Shown here: piece after piece, positions 33,868 through 42,474 of the stretch
Position numbering within the stretch: the first letter of the stretch is position 1
Layout of the letters: each line of letters begins with the position of its first letter
Origin: Pseudomonas sp. P7548
Lineage (GTDB): Bacteria; Pseudomonadota; Gammaproteobacteria; Pseudomonadales; Pseudomonadaceae
Assembly (NCBI RefSeq): GCF_013386585.1
Contig: NZ_JACARO010000043.1
Location: forward strand, 79,829-143,828
Reading direction: 5' to 3'
Length of the DNA: 64,000 nucleotides
Program-made: the position numbers and the translations under genes
Notes under the pieces: model-generated
The model's input: the letters and a program-made list of their open reading frames with translations, nothing else
Told to the model about the DNA's origin: nothing
The model's database searches: none

Positions 33868-36243
33868 ATGAGCAGTCATCACAACGATAAAGCGACCTTT
33901 CTTGAGCGCCTGATCTTCAACAACCGCCCGGCAGTGATCGTGATCTGCCTGCTGGTGAGTATCTTTCTGTTCTGGCAGGCGACGTTGATTCGCCCGTCCA
34001 CCAGCTTTGAAAAGATGATCCCCCTCAAGCACCCCTTCATCGAGAAGATGATGGAGCACCGCAATGACCTGGCGAACCTGGGCAACACCGTGCGCATCTC
34101 GGTGGAGGCCAAGGACGGCGACATCTTCACCAAGGAATACATGGAGACCCTGCGTCAGATCAACGACGAGGTGTTCTACATCAACGGCGTCGACCGCTCG
34201 GGCCTCAAGTCGCTGTGGAGCCCCAGCGTGCGCTGGACCGAAGTGACCGAAGAAGGCTTCGCGGGTGGCGAGGTGATCCCGCAGAGCTACAACGGTTCGC
34301 CGGAAAGCCTCGATCAACTGCGCAACAACGTGCTTAAGTCCGGCCAGGTCGGGCGCCTGGTGGCCAACGACTTCAAGTCGAGCATCGTCGATATCCCACT
34401 GCTGGAGTCCTACCCGGACCCGCAGGACCAGGGCAAGTTGCTCGCCCTGGACTATCAGAAGTTTTCCCACGAGCTTGAGGACAAGATCCGCACCAAGTTC
34501 CAGGAACAGAACCCCAACGTACAGATCCACATCGTCGGTTTTGCCAAGAAAGTCGGCGACCTGATCGATGGCCTGATCATGGTGGTGCTGTTTTTTGGCG
34601 TTGCTTTCGTGATCACCCTGGTGCTGCTGTACTGGTTCACCTGGTGCATCCGCAGCACCATCGCCGTATTGATCACCACACTGGTGGCGGTGGTCTGGCA
34701 GTTGGGGCTGATGCACGCTGCCGGTTTCGGGCTGGACCCGTACTCGATGCTGGTGCCGTTCCTGATCTTCGCCATCGGTATCTCCCACGGCGTGCAGAAG
34801 ATCAACGGTATCGCCCTGCAATCCAGTGACGCCGATAACGCGTTGACGGCTGCGCGGCGCACATTCCGCCAGTTGTTCCTGCCCGGGATGATCGCGATCC
34901 TGGCCGATGCCGTGGGTTTTATCACCCTGCTGATCATCGACATCGGCGTGATCCGCGAACTGGCCATCGGCGCCTCCATCGGTGTGGCGGTGATCGTGTT
35001 CACCAACCTGATCCTGTTGCCAGTGGCGATTTCCTACGTCGGCATCAGCAAACGCGCCATCGAGCGCAGCAAGAAGGACGCACACCGCGAACACGGCTTC
35101 TGGCGCCTGTTGTCGAAGTTTGCCAGCCCGAAAGTCGCCCCGGTCTCGATCTTCCTGGCCCTGATCGCTTTCGGCGGCGGCCTCTGGTACAGCCAGAACC
35201 TCAAGATCGGCGACCTCGACCAGGGCGCGCCAGAACTGCGCCCGGACTCGCGCTACAACAAGGACAACAACTTCATCATCAGCAACTACTCCACCAGTTC
35301 CGACGTGCTGGTGGTGATGGTCAAGACCAAGGCTGAAGGCTGCTCGCGCTATGAGGCCATGGCGCCCATCGATCAGTTGATGTGGAAGATGCAGAACACC
35401 GAGGGTGTGCAGTCGGCCATCTCGCTGGTGACCGTGTCCAAGCAGATGATCAAGGGCATGAACGAGGGCAACCTGAAATGGGAAACGCTGTCGCGCAACC
35501 CTGATGTGCTGAACAACTCCATCGCTCGCGCTGACGGCCTTTACAACAACAATTGTTCGCTGGCGCCGGTGCTGGTGTTCCTCAACGACCACAAGGCCGA
35601 AACCCTCGACCGCGCGGTGCACGCGGTGCAGGACTTCGCCAAGGAGAACAACAAGGACGGCCTGGAATTCATCCTGGCTGCCGGCAACGCCGGGATTGAA
35701 GCGGCCACCAACGAGGTGATCAAGGAATCGGAACTGACCATCCTGATCCTGGTGTACCTGTGTGTAGCCACCATGTGCATGATCACCTTCCGTTCCTGGG
35801 CGGCCACCCTGTGCATCGTGCTGCCATTGGTGCTGACCTCGGTGCTGGGCAACGCACTGATGGCGTTCATGGGCATCGGCGTCAAGGTGGCGACCTTGCC
35901 GGTGGTGGCCCTGGGCGTAGGGATTGGCGTGGACTACGGCATCTACATCTACAGTCGCCTGGAAAGCTTCCTGCGTGCCGGTCTGCCGCTGCAAGAAGCG
36001 TACTACCAGACGCTCAAGTCCACCGGTAAAGCCGTATTGTTCACGGGCCTGTGCCTGGCGATCGGCGTGTGCACCTGGATCTTCTCGGCCATCAAGTTCC
36101 AGGCTGACATGGGCCTGATGCTGACCTTCATGTTGCTGTGGAACATGTTCGGTGCGCTGTGGCTGCTGCCGGCACTGGCGCGGTTCCTGATCAAGCCGGA
36201 GAAGTTGGCGGGGCAGAAGGGCAATTCGCTCTTCGCGCACTGA
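33868..36243 (+). CDS. RND-superfamily exporter (MMPL/hydrophobe-type)
   Basis: A 791-residue polytopic protein. One N-terminal helix (about 20-40) precedes a large periplasmic loop, a cluster of five helices at about 230-400, a second periplasmic domain and a matching helix cluster from about 625 to the end. The TM4-type motif GIGVDYGIYIYSR (conserved Asp) is in the second half; the first half has FAIGISHGVQKIN in its place. It fits the SSD/MMPL branch rather than tripartite drug pumps: there is no adaptor or outer-membrane channel gene. It likely moves hydrophobic substrates between membranes, with the YCF48-like partner upstream. It ends 79 bases before the next gene. Confidence 0.88.
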   Translation: MSSHHNDKATFLERLIFNNRPAVIVICLLVSIFLFWQATLIRPSTSFEKMIPLKHPFIEKMMEHRNDLANLGNTVRISVEAKDGDIFTKEYMETLRQINDEVFYINGVDRSGLKSLWSPSVRWTEVTEEGFAGGEVIPQSYNGSPESLDQLRNNVLKSGQVGRLVANDFKSSIVDIPLLESYPDPQDQGKLLALDYQKFSHELEDKIRTKFQEQNPNVQIHIVGFAKKVGDLIDGLIMVVLFFGVAFVITLVLLYWFTWCIRSTIAVLITTLVAVVWQLGLMHAAGFGLDPYSMLVPFLIFAIGISHGVQKINGIALQSSDADNALTAARRTFRQLFLPGMIAILADAVGFITLLIIDIGVIRELAIGASIGVAVIVFTNLILLPVAISYVGISKRAIERSKKDAHREHGFWRLLSKFASPKVAPVSIFLALIAFGGGLWYSQNLKIGDLDQGAPELRPDSRYNKDNNFIISNYSTSSDVLVVMVKTKAEGCSRYEAMAPIDQLMWKMQNTEGVQSAISLVTVSKQMIKGMNEGNLKWETLSRNPDVLNNSIARADGLYNNNCSLAPVLVFLNDHKAETLDRAVHAVQDFAKENNKDGLEFILAAGNAGIEAATNEVIKESELTILILVYLCVATMCMITFRSWAATLCIVLPLVLTSVLGNALMAFMGIGVKVATLPVVALGVGIGVDYGIYIYSRLESFLRAGLPLQEAYYQTLKSTGKAVLFTGLCLAIGVCTWIFSAIKFQADMGLMLTFMLLWNMFGALWLLPALARFLIKPEKLAGQKGNSLFAH

Positions 36244-36271
36244 TCGATTTAGACCATTGCCGCAAGGCACG

Positions 36272-36308
36272 GCGGGGGAATTGACCTATCATGTGTCTTT
36301 TCCCCCGC
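36272..36308. repeat. Inverted repeat between RND gene and small acidic gene
   Basis: GCGGGGGAA (36272-36280) and TTCCCCCGC (36300-36308) pair across a 19-base loop that itself contains TTGACC. It may end the RND transcript or regulate the next gene, whose ATG is 15 bases further on. Confidence 0.45.
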
Positions 36309-36322
36309 AGTGACTTCACATC

Positions 36323-36619
36323 ATGACCGACGCAGCATCAGACCTGAGCAAAGCCCTCAACGACAGCGACATGCTGATCATCAACGGGCTGCACGCCTTC
36401 GACTTCACGTTTGACCAGCATCTGCTGATCGAAAGCATGGATGGCCGGGAACTCAAGCGTTGGAAGTTCAGTCCAGAACAACTGAATGCCGCCACCTTTG
36501 ACGACAGCTTGCAGAGCTGGCTCTTGAACAACGAAGACGGGGAGCACCGTCTAGTCTGTTTGAGCGCGATCAAGGGCGACAATAACAACGACGAGGACGA
36601 AGCGGATGATGATGCGTAA
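36323..36619 (+). CDS. Small acidic conserved Pseudomonas protein (possibly DUF5629)
   Basis: A 98-residue protein, no signal peptide. It has an ordered part (LIINGLHAFDFTFDQHLLIESMDGRELKRWKFS) and a highly acidic tail (DNNNDEDEADDDA). I associate the pattern with DUF5629, a Pseudomonas family of unknown function; that link is uncertain. Its end overlaps the start of the lactonase gene, so the two are probably co-translated. No function is proposed. Confidence 0.65.
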   Translation: MTDAASDLSKALNDSDMLIINGLHAFDFTFDQHLLIESMDGRELKRWKFSPEQLNAATFDDSLQSWLLNNEDGEHRLVCLSAIKGDNNNDEDEADDDA

Positions 36620-37781
36620 ATTCTGGCCCCTGCTGATGGCGGGCAGTGTCGGTGCCATGTCGGTGCAAGCAGCCCCGGCTGACACCTACGAATTGCTGGT
36701 AGGCAGCTACACCGCCGGTACCAGCGAAGGGATCTACCGCCTGCAATTCGACAGCCGCACCGGGCAGTTCAGCGGCAAGCCGGTGCTGGCGGCCAAGGCG
36801 GCCAACCCGTCGTGGCTGACGATCTCCAAGGACCAGAAGCACCTGTTTGTGGTCAACGAGAACGGCCCGGGCCAGAAAGACCCGGTGGGGCGCGTCAGCA
36901 GTTACAGCATCGACCCGCAGAACCACCAACTCACCTTGATCAACCAGGTGCAGAGCCTGGGCAACGAACCGACGCACTCCAGCGTGGCCGCCGATGGGCG
37001 TTACCTGTTCGTCGCCAACTATTCGGTACTGGAAGACCCGGGCGGCAGCCTGGCGATCCTGCCGCTCGACGCCAATGGCAAGTTGTCGGCGCCGGTGCAG
37101 TTGAGCGGGCACCCGGCCAGCCGCGTGAACCCTGAGCGCCAGGCGTCCAACCATGTGCACTCGGTGGTGTCTTCGCCAGACGGCAAGTACGTATTTGTGC
37201 AGGACCTGGGCGCGGACAAGGTGTTTGCCTACCGTTACGACCCCAAGGCCAACCATGAACTGCCGCTGACCCCGGCCAACCCGGCGTCGGTGCAACTGCC
37301 TCCAGGCAGCGGCCCTCGTCACCTGTTGTTCAGCGCCGATGGCAAGCATGCCTGGTTGACCACCGAGATGAGCGCGCAGGTGGCGGTGTTCGACTACAAC
37401 GACGGCAAGCTCAGCCAGACCCAACTGGTGGACTTCGCCGCTGGCCAGCCGGTGTCCGACAAGGCCGGTGCAGCGTTGCATGCCTCCAGTGACGGCAAGT
37501 TCCTGTACGTGAGCAACCGTGGCACCGCCAACCAGATGCTGGTGTTCAGTATCGATCCGGCCACTGGGCACCTCAAGGAGCTGCAGCGCCGCACCGTGGA
37601 AGGCGACCACCCGCGCGAGTTCAGTCTGGACCCGAGCGGCAAGTTTTTGCTGATCGCCAACCAGAAAAGCAATGAAATCGTGGTGGTCGAACGTGACCCC
37701 AAGACCGGCTTGCTCGGCAAAACCGTGCAGAAATTGGCCATCGATGCGCCCAGCGACCTCAAGTTCCTGGTGCGTCAGTAA
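36606..37781 (+). CDS. Exported lactonase-family seven-bladed propeller (6-phosphogluconolactonase-like)
   Basis: A protein of up to 391 residues; three consecutive ATG codons (36606, 36609, 36612) make the exact start uncertain. A signal peptide ends near VQAAPA, so the product is periplasmic. The mature part has lactonase propeller signatures: YELLVGSYT...SEGIYRLQFD, NPSWLTISKDQKHLFVVNE, NHVHSVVSSPDGKYVFVQDLGADKVFAY, GSGPRHLLFSADGKHAWL and HPREFSLDPSGKFLLIANQ. Pgl of this fold hydrolyses 6-phosphogluconolactone in the cytosol, but export makes a different sugar lactone or a carbohydrate-binding role more likely. A strong hairpin follows. Confidence 0.88.
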   Translation: MMMRKFWPLLMAGSVGAMSVQAAPADTYELLVGSYTAGTSEGIYRLQFDSRTGQFSGKPVLAAKAANPSWLTISKDQKHLFVVNENGPGQKDPVGRVSSYSIDPQNHQLTLINQVQSLGNEPTHSSVAADGRYLFVANYSVLEDPGGSLAILPLDANGKLSAPVQLSGHPASRVNPERQASNHVHSVVSSPDGKYVFVQDLGADKVFAYRYDPKANHELPLTPANPASVQLPPGSGPRHLLFSADGKHAWLTTEMSAQVAVFDYNDGKLSQTQLVDFAAGQPVSDKAGAALHASSDGKFLYVSNRGTANQMLVFSIDPATGHLKELQRRTVEGDHPREFSLDPSGKFLLIANQKSNEIVVVERDPKTGLLGKTVQKLAIDAPSDLKFLVRQ

Positions 37782-37785
37782 GCCG

Positions 37786-37818
37786 CAGGCCCCGTATTGC
37801 GGGGCCTGACCCTTTCTA
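37786..37818 (+). terminator. Hairpin terminator after the lactonase-type gene
   Basis: CAGGCCCCG (37786-37794), loop TATTG, CGGGGCCTG (37800-37808): a perfect 9-base stem 4 bases after the stop, then ACCCTTTCTATT. The T-run is interrupted. Confidence 0.7.
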
Positions 37819-37937
37819 TTAATTCCATTAATAGCGGCTACTGTTTCAAAGCATTTCTAAGGTTCAACCCTCGGGCGTAAGTTTGGTTCCAAGGCCTTCA
37901 CCGGCCACTCAACCAGACGAACACAAGGGTTACCGAC

Positions 37938-38117
37938 ATGAATTTGAATCTCTTCTCGATCATTGCCGCTTCCGCCGTTTCCGCCACTGTTGCCCTGCCT
38001 GCCGCCGCCAGCGTGGAAGTCACCGGTAAAAAATCCAGCACCAGCGCCTACACCCAGAAATACCTGCAACAAAGCGCCAACTTCTACGCTGCCCTGGATC
38101 ACAAAACCCAGCAGTGA
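37938..38117 (+). CDS. Small exported peptide, 59 residues
   Basis: ATG at 37938 follows AAGGG at a normal distance, and TGA is at 38115-38117. Residues 1-24 are a clear signal peptide (hydrophobic, ending ALPAAAS). The mature part, about 35 residues, is polar with YTQKYLQQSANFYAALDHKTQQ. Good third-position GC and a proper ribosome binding site support a real gene. It stands alone between a terminator and a REP hairpin. Family unknown; many Pseudomonas carry short periplasmic proteins of this kind. Confidence 0.65.
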   Translation: MNLNLFSIIAASAVSATVALPAAASVEVTGKKSSTSAYTQKYLQQSANFYAALDHKTQQ

Positions 38118-38140
38118 GCTAAACATCACCTGAATCAAAA

Positions 38141-38240
38141 GTGGGAGCTGGCTTGTCGGATCGCCGCACCGCTGCGATGCAGACACCTCGGTGTGTCAGT
38201 CATACCGAGGTGGGGCCATAGCAGGCAAGCCAGCTCCCAC
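38141..38240. repeat. REP-type inverted pair
   Basis: GTGGGAGCTGGCTTGTC at the left and GCAAGCCAGCTCCCAC at the right form a long hairpin with an inner ACCTCGGTG...TACCGAGGT stem. It sits between the convergent small exported gene and GST gene, and may end transcription. Confidence 0.8.
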
Positions 38241-38245
38241 ATTTG

Positions 38246-38839
38246 TCAGGGTTTAGCCATTACCGCCATGAACAATGGCGACGTCAGAAAGCGCTCAAGC
38301 CAAACCTGTAACCGCTTATACGAAGTTCCGGCAAACCACACTCGATCCACATGGGCATACTGACGCACGAAGGGCGCCAGTGCAGCATCCGCAAGGGTCA
38401 GGTGGTTGGCCACCAGGTAATCCCGCTCAGCCAGCAGGCCCTCCAGCTTTTGCAAGAACACCTCGCCCCCGGCCCGATAATGTTCCATCGGCTGCTCGGG
38501 GTAGCGCTCGGCGTACTTGTATCGATTCAAGTAATACTTGAAGTGCTGGTCGTTCTCGGCGATCAACGCCAATATCGCCGGGTCGCCTTGCAGCAACCAG
38601 TTATCCGGATCGTGCTGGGCCAAGGCCCACTGCATGATCTCCAGGCTTTCTTCGATCACTCGCCCGTCGACGCTCAACACCGGCACCGTGCCCTTGGGCG
38701 ACAGCGCCAGCATCTCGGCCGGCTTGGCCTTGAGGCTCACCTCGACGATACGCACCGGCACGCCCGAGTAACGCAAGGCCAGCCGCGCGCGCATCGCATA
38801 GGGGCAGCGCCGAAACGAATACAGCAGCGCCTCGCTCAC
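38246..38839 (-). CDS. Glutathione S-transferase family protein
   Basis: A 197-residue protein with a thioredoxin-fold N-terminus bearing the glutaredoxin-like motif RRCPYAMRARLAL (CPYA, residues about 12-15), the conserved cis-Pro of KGTVPVL and the glutathione-binding ESLEIMQW. An all-helical C-terminal domain (LTLADAALAPFVRQYAHVD) follows. The Cys in the active-site motif suggests an Omega- or glutaredoxin-like activity. Its start overlaps the sbcC stop by 4 bases, so it is the third gene of the sbcDC operon. Its role there is unknown. Confidence 0.88.
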   Translation of the reverse strand: MSEALLYSFRRCPYAMRARLALRYSGVPVRIVEVSLKAKPAEMLALSPKGTVPVLSVDGRVIEESLEIMQWALAQHDPDNWLLQGDPAILALIAENDQHFKYYLNRYKYAERYPEQPMEHYRAGGEVFLQKLEGLLAERDYLVANHLTLADAALAPFVRQYAHVDRVWFAGTSYKRLQVWLERFLTSPLFMAVMAKP

Positions 38840-41800
38840 TTGACCTCCAGGGTGCTCAGGCCATTGCCTTGGCGTTTGACCTGGATCTGCACCGGGATGC
38901 GCTCGTGCATTTCCTGCACGTGGGAAATCACCGCGACCTTGCGGCCCTGGGCCTGCAAACCGTCCAGCGCGTCCATGGCCAACTGCAGCGATTCCGGGTC
39001 CAGGCTGCCGAAGCCCTCATCGATAAACAGCGACTCGATCTTCAACGTGCTCGACGCCATCGATGCCAAGCCCAGGGCCAGCGCCAGCGACACCAGGAAG
39101 GTTTCACCGCCGGACAGCGAATGCACCGAGCGCAGTTCATCGCCCATTTCCGTGTCCATCACCAACAAACCGAGCATGCTGCCGCCGCGCTTGAGGCGGT
39201 AGCGCCGTACCAGTTGGCGCAGTTGTACGTTGGCGTGGTGCACCAGCAGGTCGAGGTTGTAGGCCTGGGCGATTTTGCGGAACGTATCGCCGGTGGCTGA
39301 ACCGATCAACGCATTCAGGCGTGCCCAGCGTTGCCACTCGTCGTAGGCCTGGGTGATCTGTTCGGCGAAGGCCTGGTTGGCATCCTGGCGGCGCTGGTCT
39401 TCGGATTGGCGCGCGCGCAGCTCGGCAACGAGTTTTTCGCTGTCGGCCAACTGCTGGTTGAGGCTGGCCAGGGCGCTGTCCAGTGCCTCGGCGTCGAGGT
39501 TGCCATTGTGCTGGGCCTGATGCTTAGCCAGCAGATGCTCGCGTTCTTGCAGCAGGACCTTGGCCTGCTCGACGGTTTTTTCGCTGTGTTGCAGTTGCTG
39601 GCGCAACTGGCTCACCTGGGTGTCGTCGTAGGCCAACAAGCGGTCCAGGCCGGCGTCGTCGAGTTCCGGATGCAGGGCTCGCCACTCGCTGAGGCGGCTG
39701 GCGAGGGTCTGTTGTTCGGCTTGCAATGCCTGCTCGCGCTCCTGCTGGGCCTTGAGGTCGGCCGCCAGCTGGATCAGGGCGTTGTGGATCTCTTGCAGCT
39801 GTTTACTGGCATCGGTTTCGCTTTGGCGTGAGCCGGTGACGGCCTGATCCAGCTGGTGTTGCCACTGTTCGGCACTGGCGTGCTCGCCGAGCAACGTGCT
39901 GAGCGTGGCCTGCGCTGCCTGTTGCTCGGCCGCCAGGTCGCTGACCTGTTGAACCAGCGTGTCGCGTAGCTGTTGGCGATGCTGTTGGTGGGTCTGTTCT
40001 TTCTCGATGGCCTGCTGGCGCTCTTGCCGCTCGGCCAGCTCGTCGCGTTGATGGCCCAGCTGTTCAAGGCGCTGGCTGACCTGCTGGTCCAACTGCATGA
40101 AGGTCGCGGCCGGCTCGGTGCGCAAGCCTTCCAGGGTATGCGCAGGCAGCAGGCTGGCGAAGGCGTTCAGTTCCTCGTCCAGGCGTTCGCGGTCGTTGGC
40201 CAATTCGCGTTGCTGGTCCACCAGCAATTGGCGCGCCTGTTGGCTGGCTTCCTGGGCGGCCTGCAGTTGTTGCTGCAGGCGGCCAGCGTTCTGTTGCAGG
40301 TTGAGCAGGGCACCTTGGCGTTGTTCGTCCTGGGTGATGCGCTGGGTCAGTTGGCCCAGTTGCTGGTCCAGCCAGGCGCTGCGTTTGGCCGCGTCCTGGT
40401 CGAACAAGGCCGCGGACAACGGGTGCGCATCCAGGCTTGGCTTGAGGGCTTGCTGTTGCGTCGCCAGCTGTTCCTGTTGTTGCAGGTATTCCTTTTGCTG
40501 GGCGATCAGACCGCCCACTTCACCGCGCAGCTCGGTGAGTTTTTCCTTGAGGGTGTCGACGGCCTTCTGCGCCGAGGCCTCTTCGGTTTCGTCATGACGA
40601 CCCAGGCTTTGCAACAGGGCTTCGGGCTGGTGGTACGGGTGCTCGTGGCTGCCGCACACCGGGCACGGCTGGTCGTCCTGCAACTGTTCGCGCAATTCTT
40701 CGACGCTGGCGCTGCGAGCCAGGCGCTGGCGTTCCAGCAGCTGTTTGGTCACGCTCAGCGTTTGTTCGGCAACGGTCAATTCGGCTTTGGTTTGCAGGCC
40801 GGTCTGGTTCAGTTGCTCACGCTGCTGTTGGGCATCGGTGAGTTTTTGCGTCAGCGTGGCGCCTTGCTGGTCCAGCTGTTGCTGGCTGTCCCACAGGCGC
40901 GTCAGGTCTTCGAAGGCGCGCTGCTGTTTGCGATTGTCCTGCAACAGGCTGGCGAGCAATTGGATCTGCTCGGCCACCGCATGGGGTTCAGCGCCGGCTT
41001 CCTGGTACAGCAAGTCCAGGGCTTCGCGTTGCGCGGTGAACTGCTCGGCGGCGCGGGTGGCGCGTTCTTCCAGTTGCGGCAGTTCGGCGTGGCCTTTGTT
41101 CAGGCGATTGCCGATCAACATCAGCTGTTGCAGGCGGTCGCGGTAAGCGCTCCAGGCATCGCTCAGCGGGGCGAGTTCGGCGCTGTGCTCTAGCTCAGTC
41201 GCCAGGCGTTGCAAGCGTTCTGCGACCTGGTTCTGTTTGTCCAGCAGGCCTGTGAGCTGAGCCTGACCTTCGGTGCAGGCGTTTTCCTGCTGCTGTTTTT
41301 CTTCGGAGCGCTTGGCTAATTCGGTGGTTAAGCGGGTGAGGGTGCTTTGCTCTTCAAATGCCTGGCGCAGCAAAGGCCCTGCATCGGTCTGGTTTTTCAG
41401 GGCTGCGGCCAAGGCGGTTTGCGCGTTGGCTTGTTGTTGCTGAGCCTGTTCCTGTGCGGTATGCAGTTCAGCTTGTTGCTGGATGTGCGATTGAATCTGC
41501 ACGGCCAACGGGGCGAGTAAGCCGCCGAGTTCTGCCTGGCGCGCAAACTGATGACGTTGCGGCGCCAACTGGTCCAGGCGGGTCAGGTCTTCGCGTTGCT
41601 GGCCCTGGTTCTCCCATTCGGCTTGCGCGCGCTGCAGTTGTTCGGTGGCAGCCAGCTGGCGTTCCTGCCAGTCGCGCAATTCCTTGAGCCAGGTGTGCTG
41701 AAGCTCAAGTTGTTTGAGCTGGGCTTGCTGGGTCTTGAGCTGCTGCTGCGCAGCGTCAAACTGCTGATCCAACTCGGCGCGTGCTTCGGGTGCCAGGGGA

Positions 41801-42474
41801 ACCACGCCAACCGCCTGGTCCTGCAACTGCTTGTGTATGTCACGGGCCTCTTTAGCCTTGTCGAAGGCACGCCGGCCGAGCTGAGTGTAAAGGGCGGTGT
41901 CGGTGAGCTTCTCCAGCAGTTCGCTGCGCTCGTTGTCGTTGGCCTTGAGGAAGGCACTGAACTCGCTTTGCGCCAGCAACACCGCACGCGTGAATTGCTC
42001 GAAATTCAGCCCCAGGGCCAATTCCAGCTGGGTCTTGTATTCGGTTTTCTGGCTGGCCAGCAGTTGCTCGCTGTCCAGGTCGATCAGGCTCTGGCGGCTG
42101 TTCTGCAACTTGCCGCTGGCCTTGTCACGGGCGCGGTTGGCTTCCCAGCGCGCGCGGTAGCGCTTGCCGCTGACACCGACAAAATCCACCTCGGCATACC
42201 CGCCACCGGTGCCGCGACGCAGCAACGTACGTGGGTCGCCGATGGAAATATCGCTGTCGGCATCCGGCATTTTCGCCTGGCCGGTATCGCCCAGGCGCGG
42301 CACAGCGCCGAACAGCGCCAGGCACAGGGCGTCCAGCAGGGTACTTTTGCCCGCGCCGGTCGGCCCGGTAATGGCAAACAACCCGGCACTGGCCAGGGGC
42401 TCGGCGGTGAAATCGATCTCGAACGGGCCGGCCAGGGAGGCCAGGTTCTTCAGGCGAATGGCGAGGATCTTCAT
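38836..42474 (-). CDS. sbcC: Exonuclease SbcC (Rad50-like SMC ATPase)
   Basis: A 1212-residue SMC-type ATPase. Walker A GPTGAGKS is at residues 37-44. Long coiled coils, very rich in Gln, flank a zinc hook with CPVCGSHEHPYH at about residue 603. The C-terminal half ends with the ABC signature LSGGETFLVSLALALG and Walker B LFIDEGFGSLDPESLQ. With SbcD it processes DNA hairpins and double-strand breaks. It is somewhat longer than E. coli SbcC (1048). It overlaps sbcD at its start and the GST gene at its end, both by 4 bases. Confidence 0.96.
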   Translation of the reverse strand: MKILAIRLKNLASLAGPFEIDFTAEPLASAGLFAITGPTGAGKSTLLDALCLALFGAVPRLGDTGQAKMPDADSDISIGDPRTLLRRGTGGGYAEVDFVGVSGKRYRARWEANRARDKASGKLQNSRQSLIDLDSEQLLASQKTEYKTQLELALGLNFEQFTRAVLLAQSEFSAFLKANDNERSELLEKLTDTALYTQLGRRAFDKAKEARDIHKQLQDQAVGVVPLAPEARAELDQQFDAAQQQLKTQQAQLKQLELQHTWLKELRDWQERQLAATEQLQRAQAEWENQGQQREDLTRLDQLAPQRHQFARQAELGGLLAPLAVQIQSHIQQQAELHTAQEQAQQQQANAQTALAAALKNQTDAGPLLRQAFEEQSTLTRLTTELAKRSEEKQQQENACTEGQAQLTGLLDKQNQVAERLQRLATELEHSAELAPLSDAWSAYRDRLQQLMLIGNRLNKGHAELPQLEERATRAAEQFTAQREALDLLYQEAGAEPHAVAEQIQLLASLLQDNRKQQRAFEDLTRLWDSQQQLDQQGATLTQKLTDAQQQREQLNQTGLQTKAELTVAEQTLSVTKQLLERQRLARSASVEELREQLQDDQPCPVCGSHEHPYHQPEALLQSLGRHDETEEASAQKAVDTLKEKLTELRGEVGGLIAQQKEYLQQQEQLATQQQALKPSLDAHPLSAALFDQDAAKRSAWLDQQLGQLTQRITQDEQRQGALLNLQQNAGRLQQQLQAAQEASQQARQLLVDQQRELANDRERLDEELNAFASLLPAHTLEGLRTEPAATFMQLDQQVSQRLEQLGHQRDELAERQERQQAIEKEQTHQQHRQQLRDTLVQQVSDLAAEQQAAQATLSTLLGEHASAEQWQHQLDQAVTGSRQSETDASKQLQEIHNALIQLAADLKAQQEREQALQAEQQTLASRLSEWRALHPELDDAGLDRLLAYDDTQVSQLRQQLQHSEKTVEQAKVLLQEREHLLAKHQAQHNGNLDAEALDSALASLNQQLADSEKLVAELRARQSEDQRRQDANQAFAEQITQAYDEWQRWARLNALIGSATGDTFRKIAQAYNLDLLVHHANVQLRQLVRRYRLKRGGSMLGLLVMDTEMGDELRSVHSLSGGETFLVSLALALGLASMASSTLKIESLFIDEGFGSLDPESLQLAMDALDGLQAQGRKVAVISHVQEMHERIPVQIQVKRQGNGLSTLEVK

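Noticed and set aside
33748..36270. An 840-codon open frame antisense to the RND exporter
   Set aside because: It lies fully opposite a well-supported gene; composition (His/Arg/Gln-rich) is typical of antisense reading of GC-rich DNA.
39973..41193. A 406-codon plus-strand frame inside sbcC
   Set aside because: It is Leu-rich and looks membranous, but this is the antisense of Gln-rich coiled coil codons (CAG to CTG).
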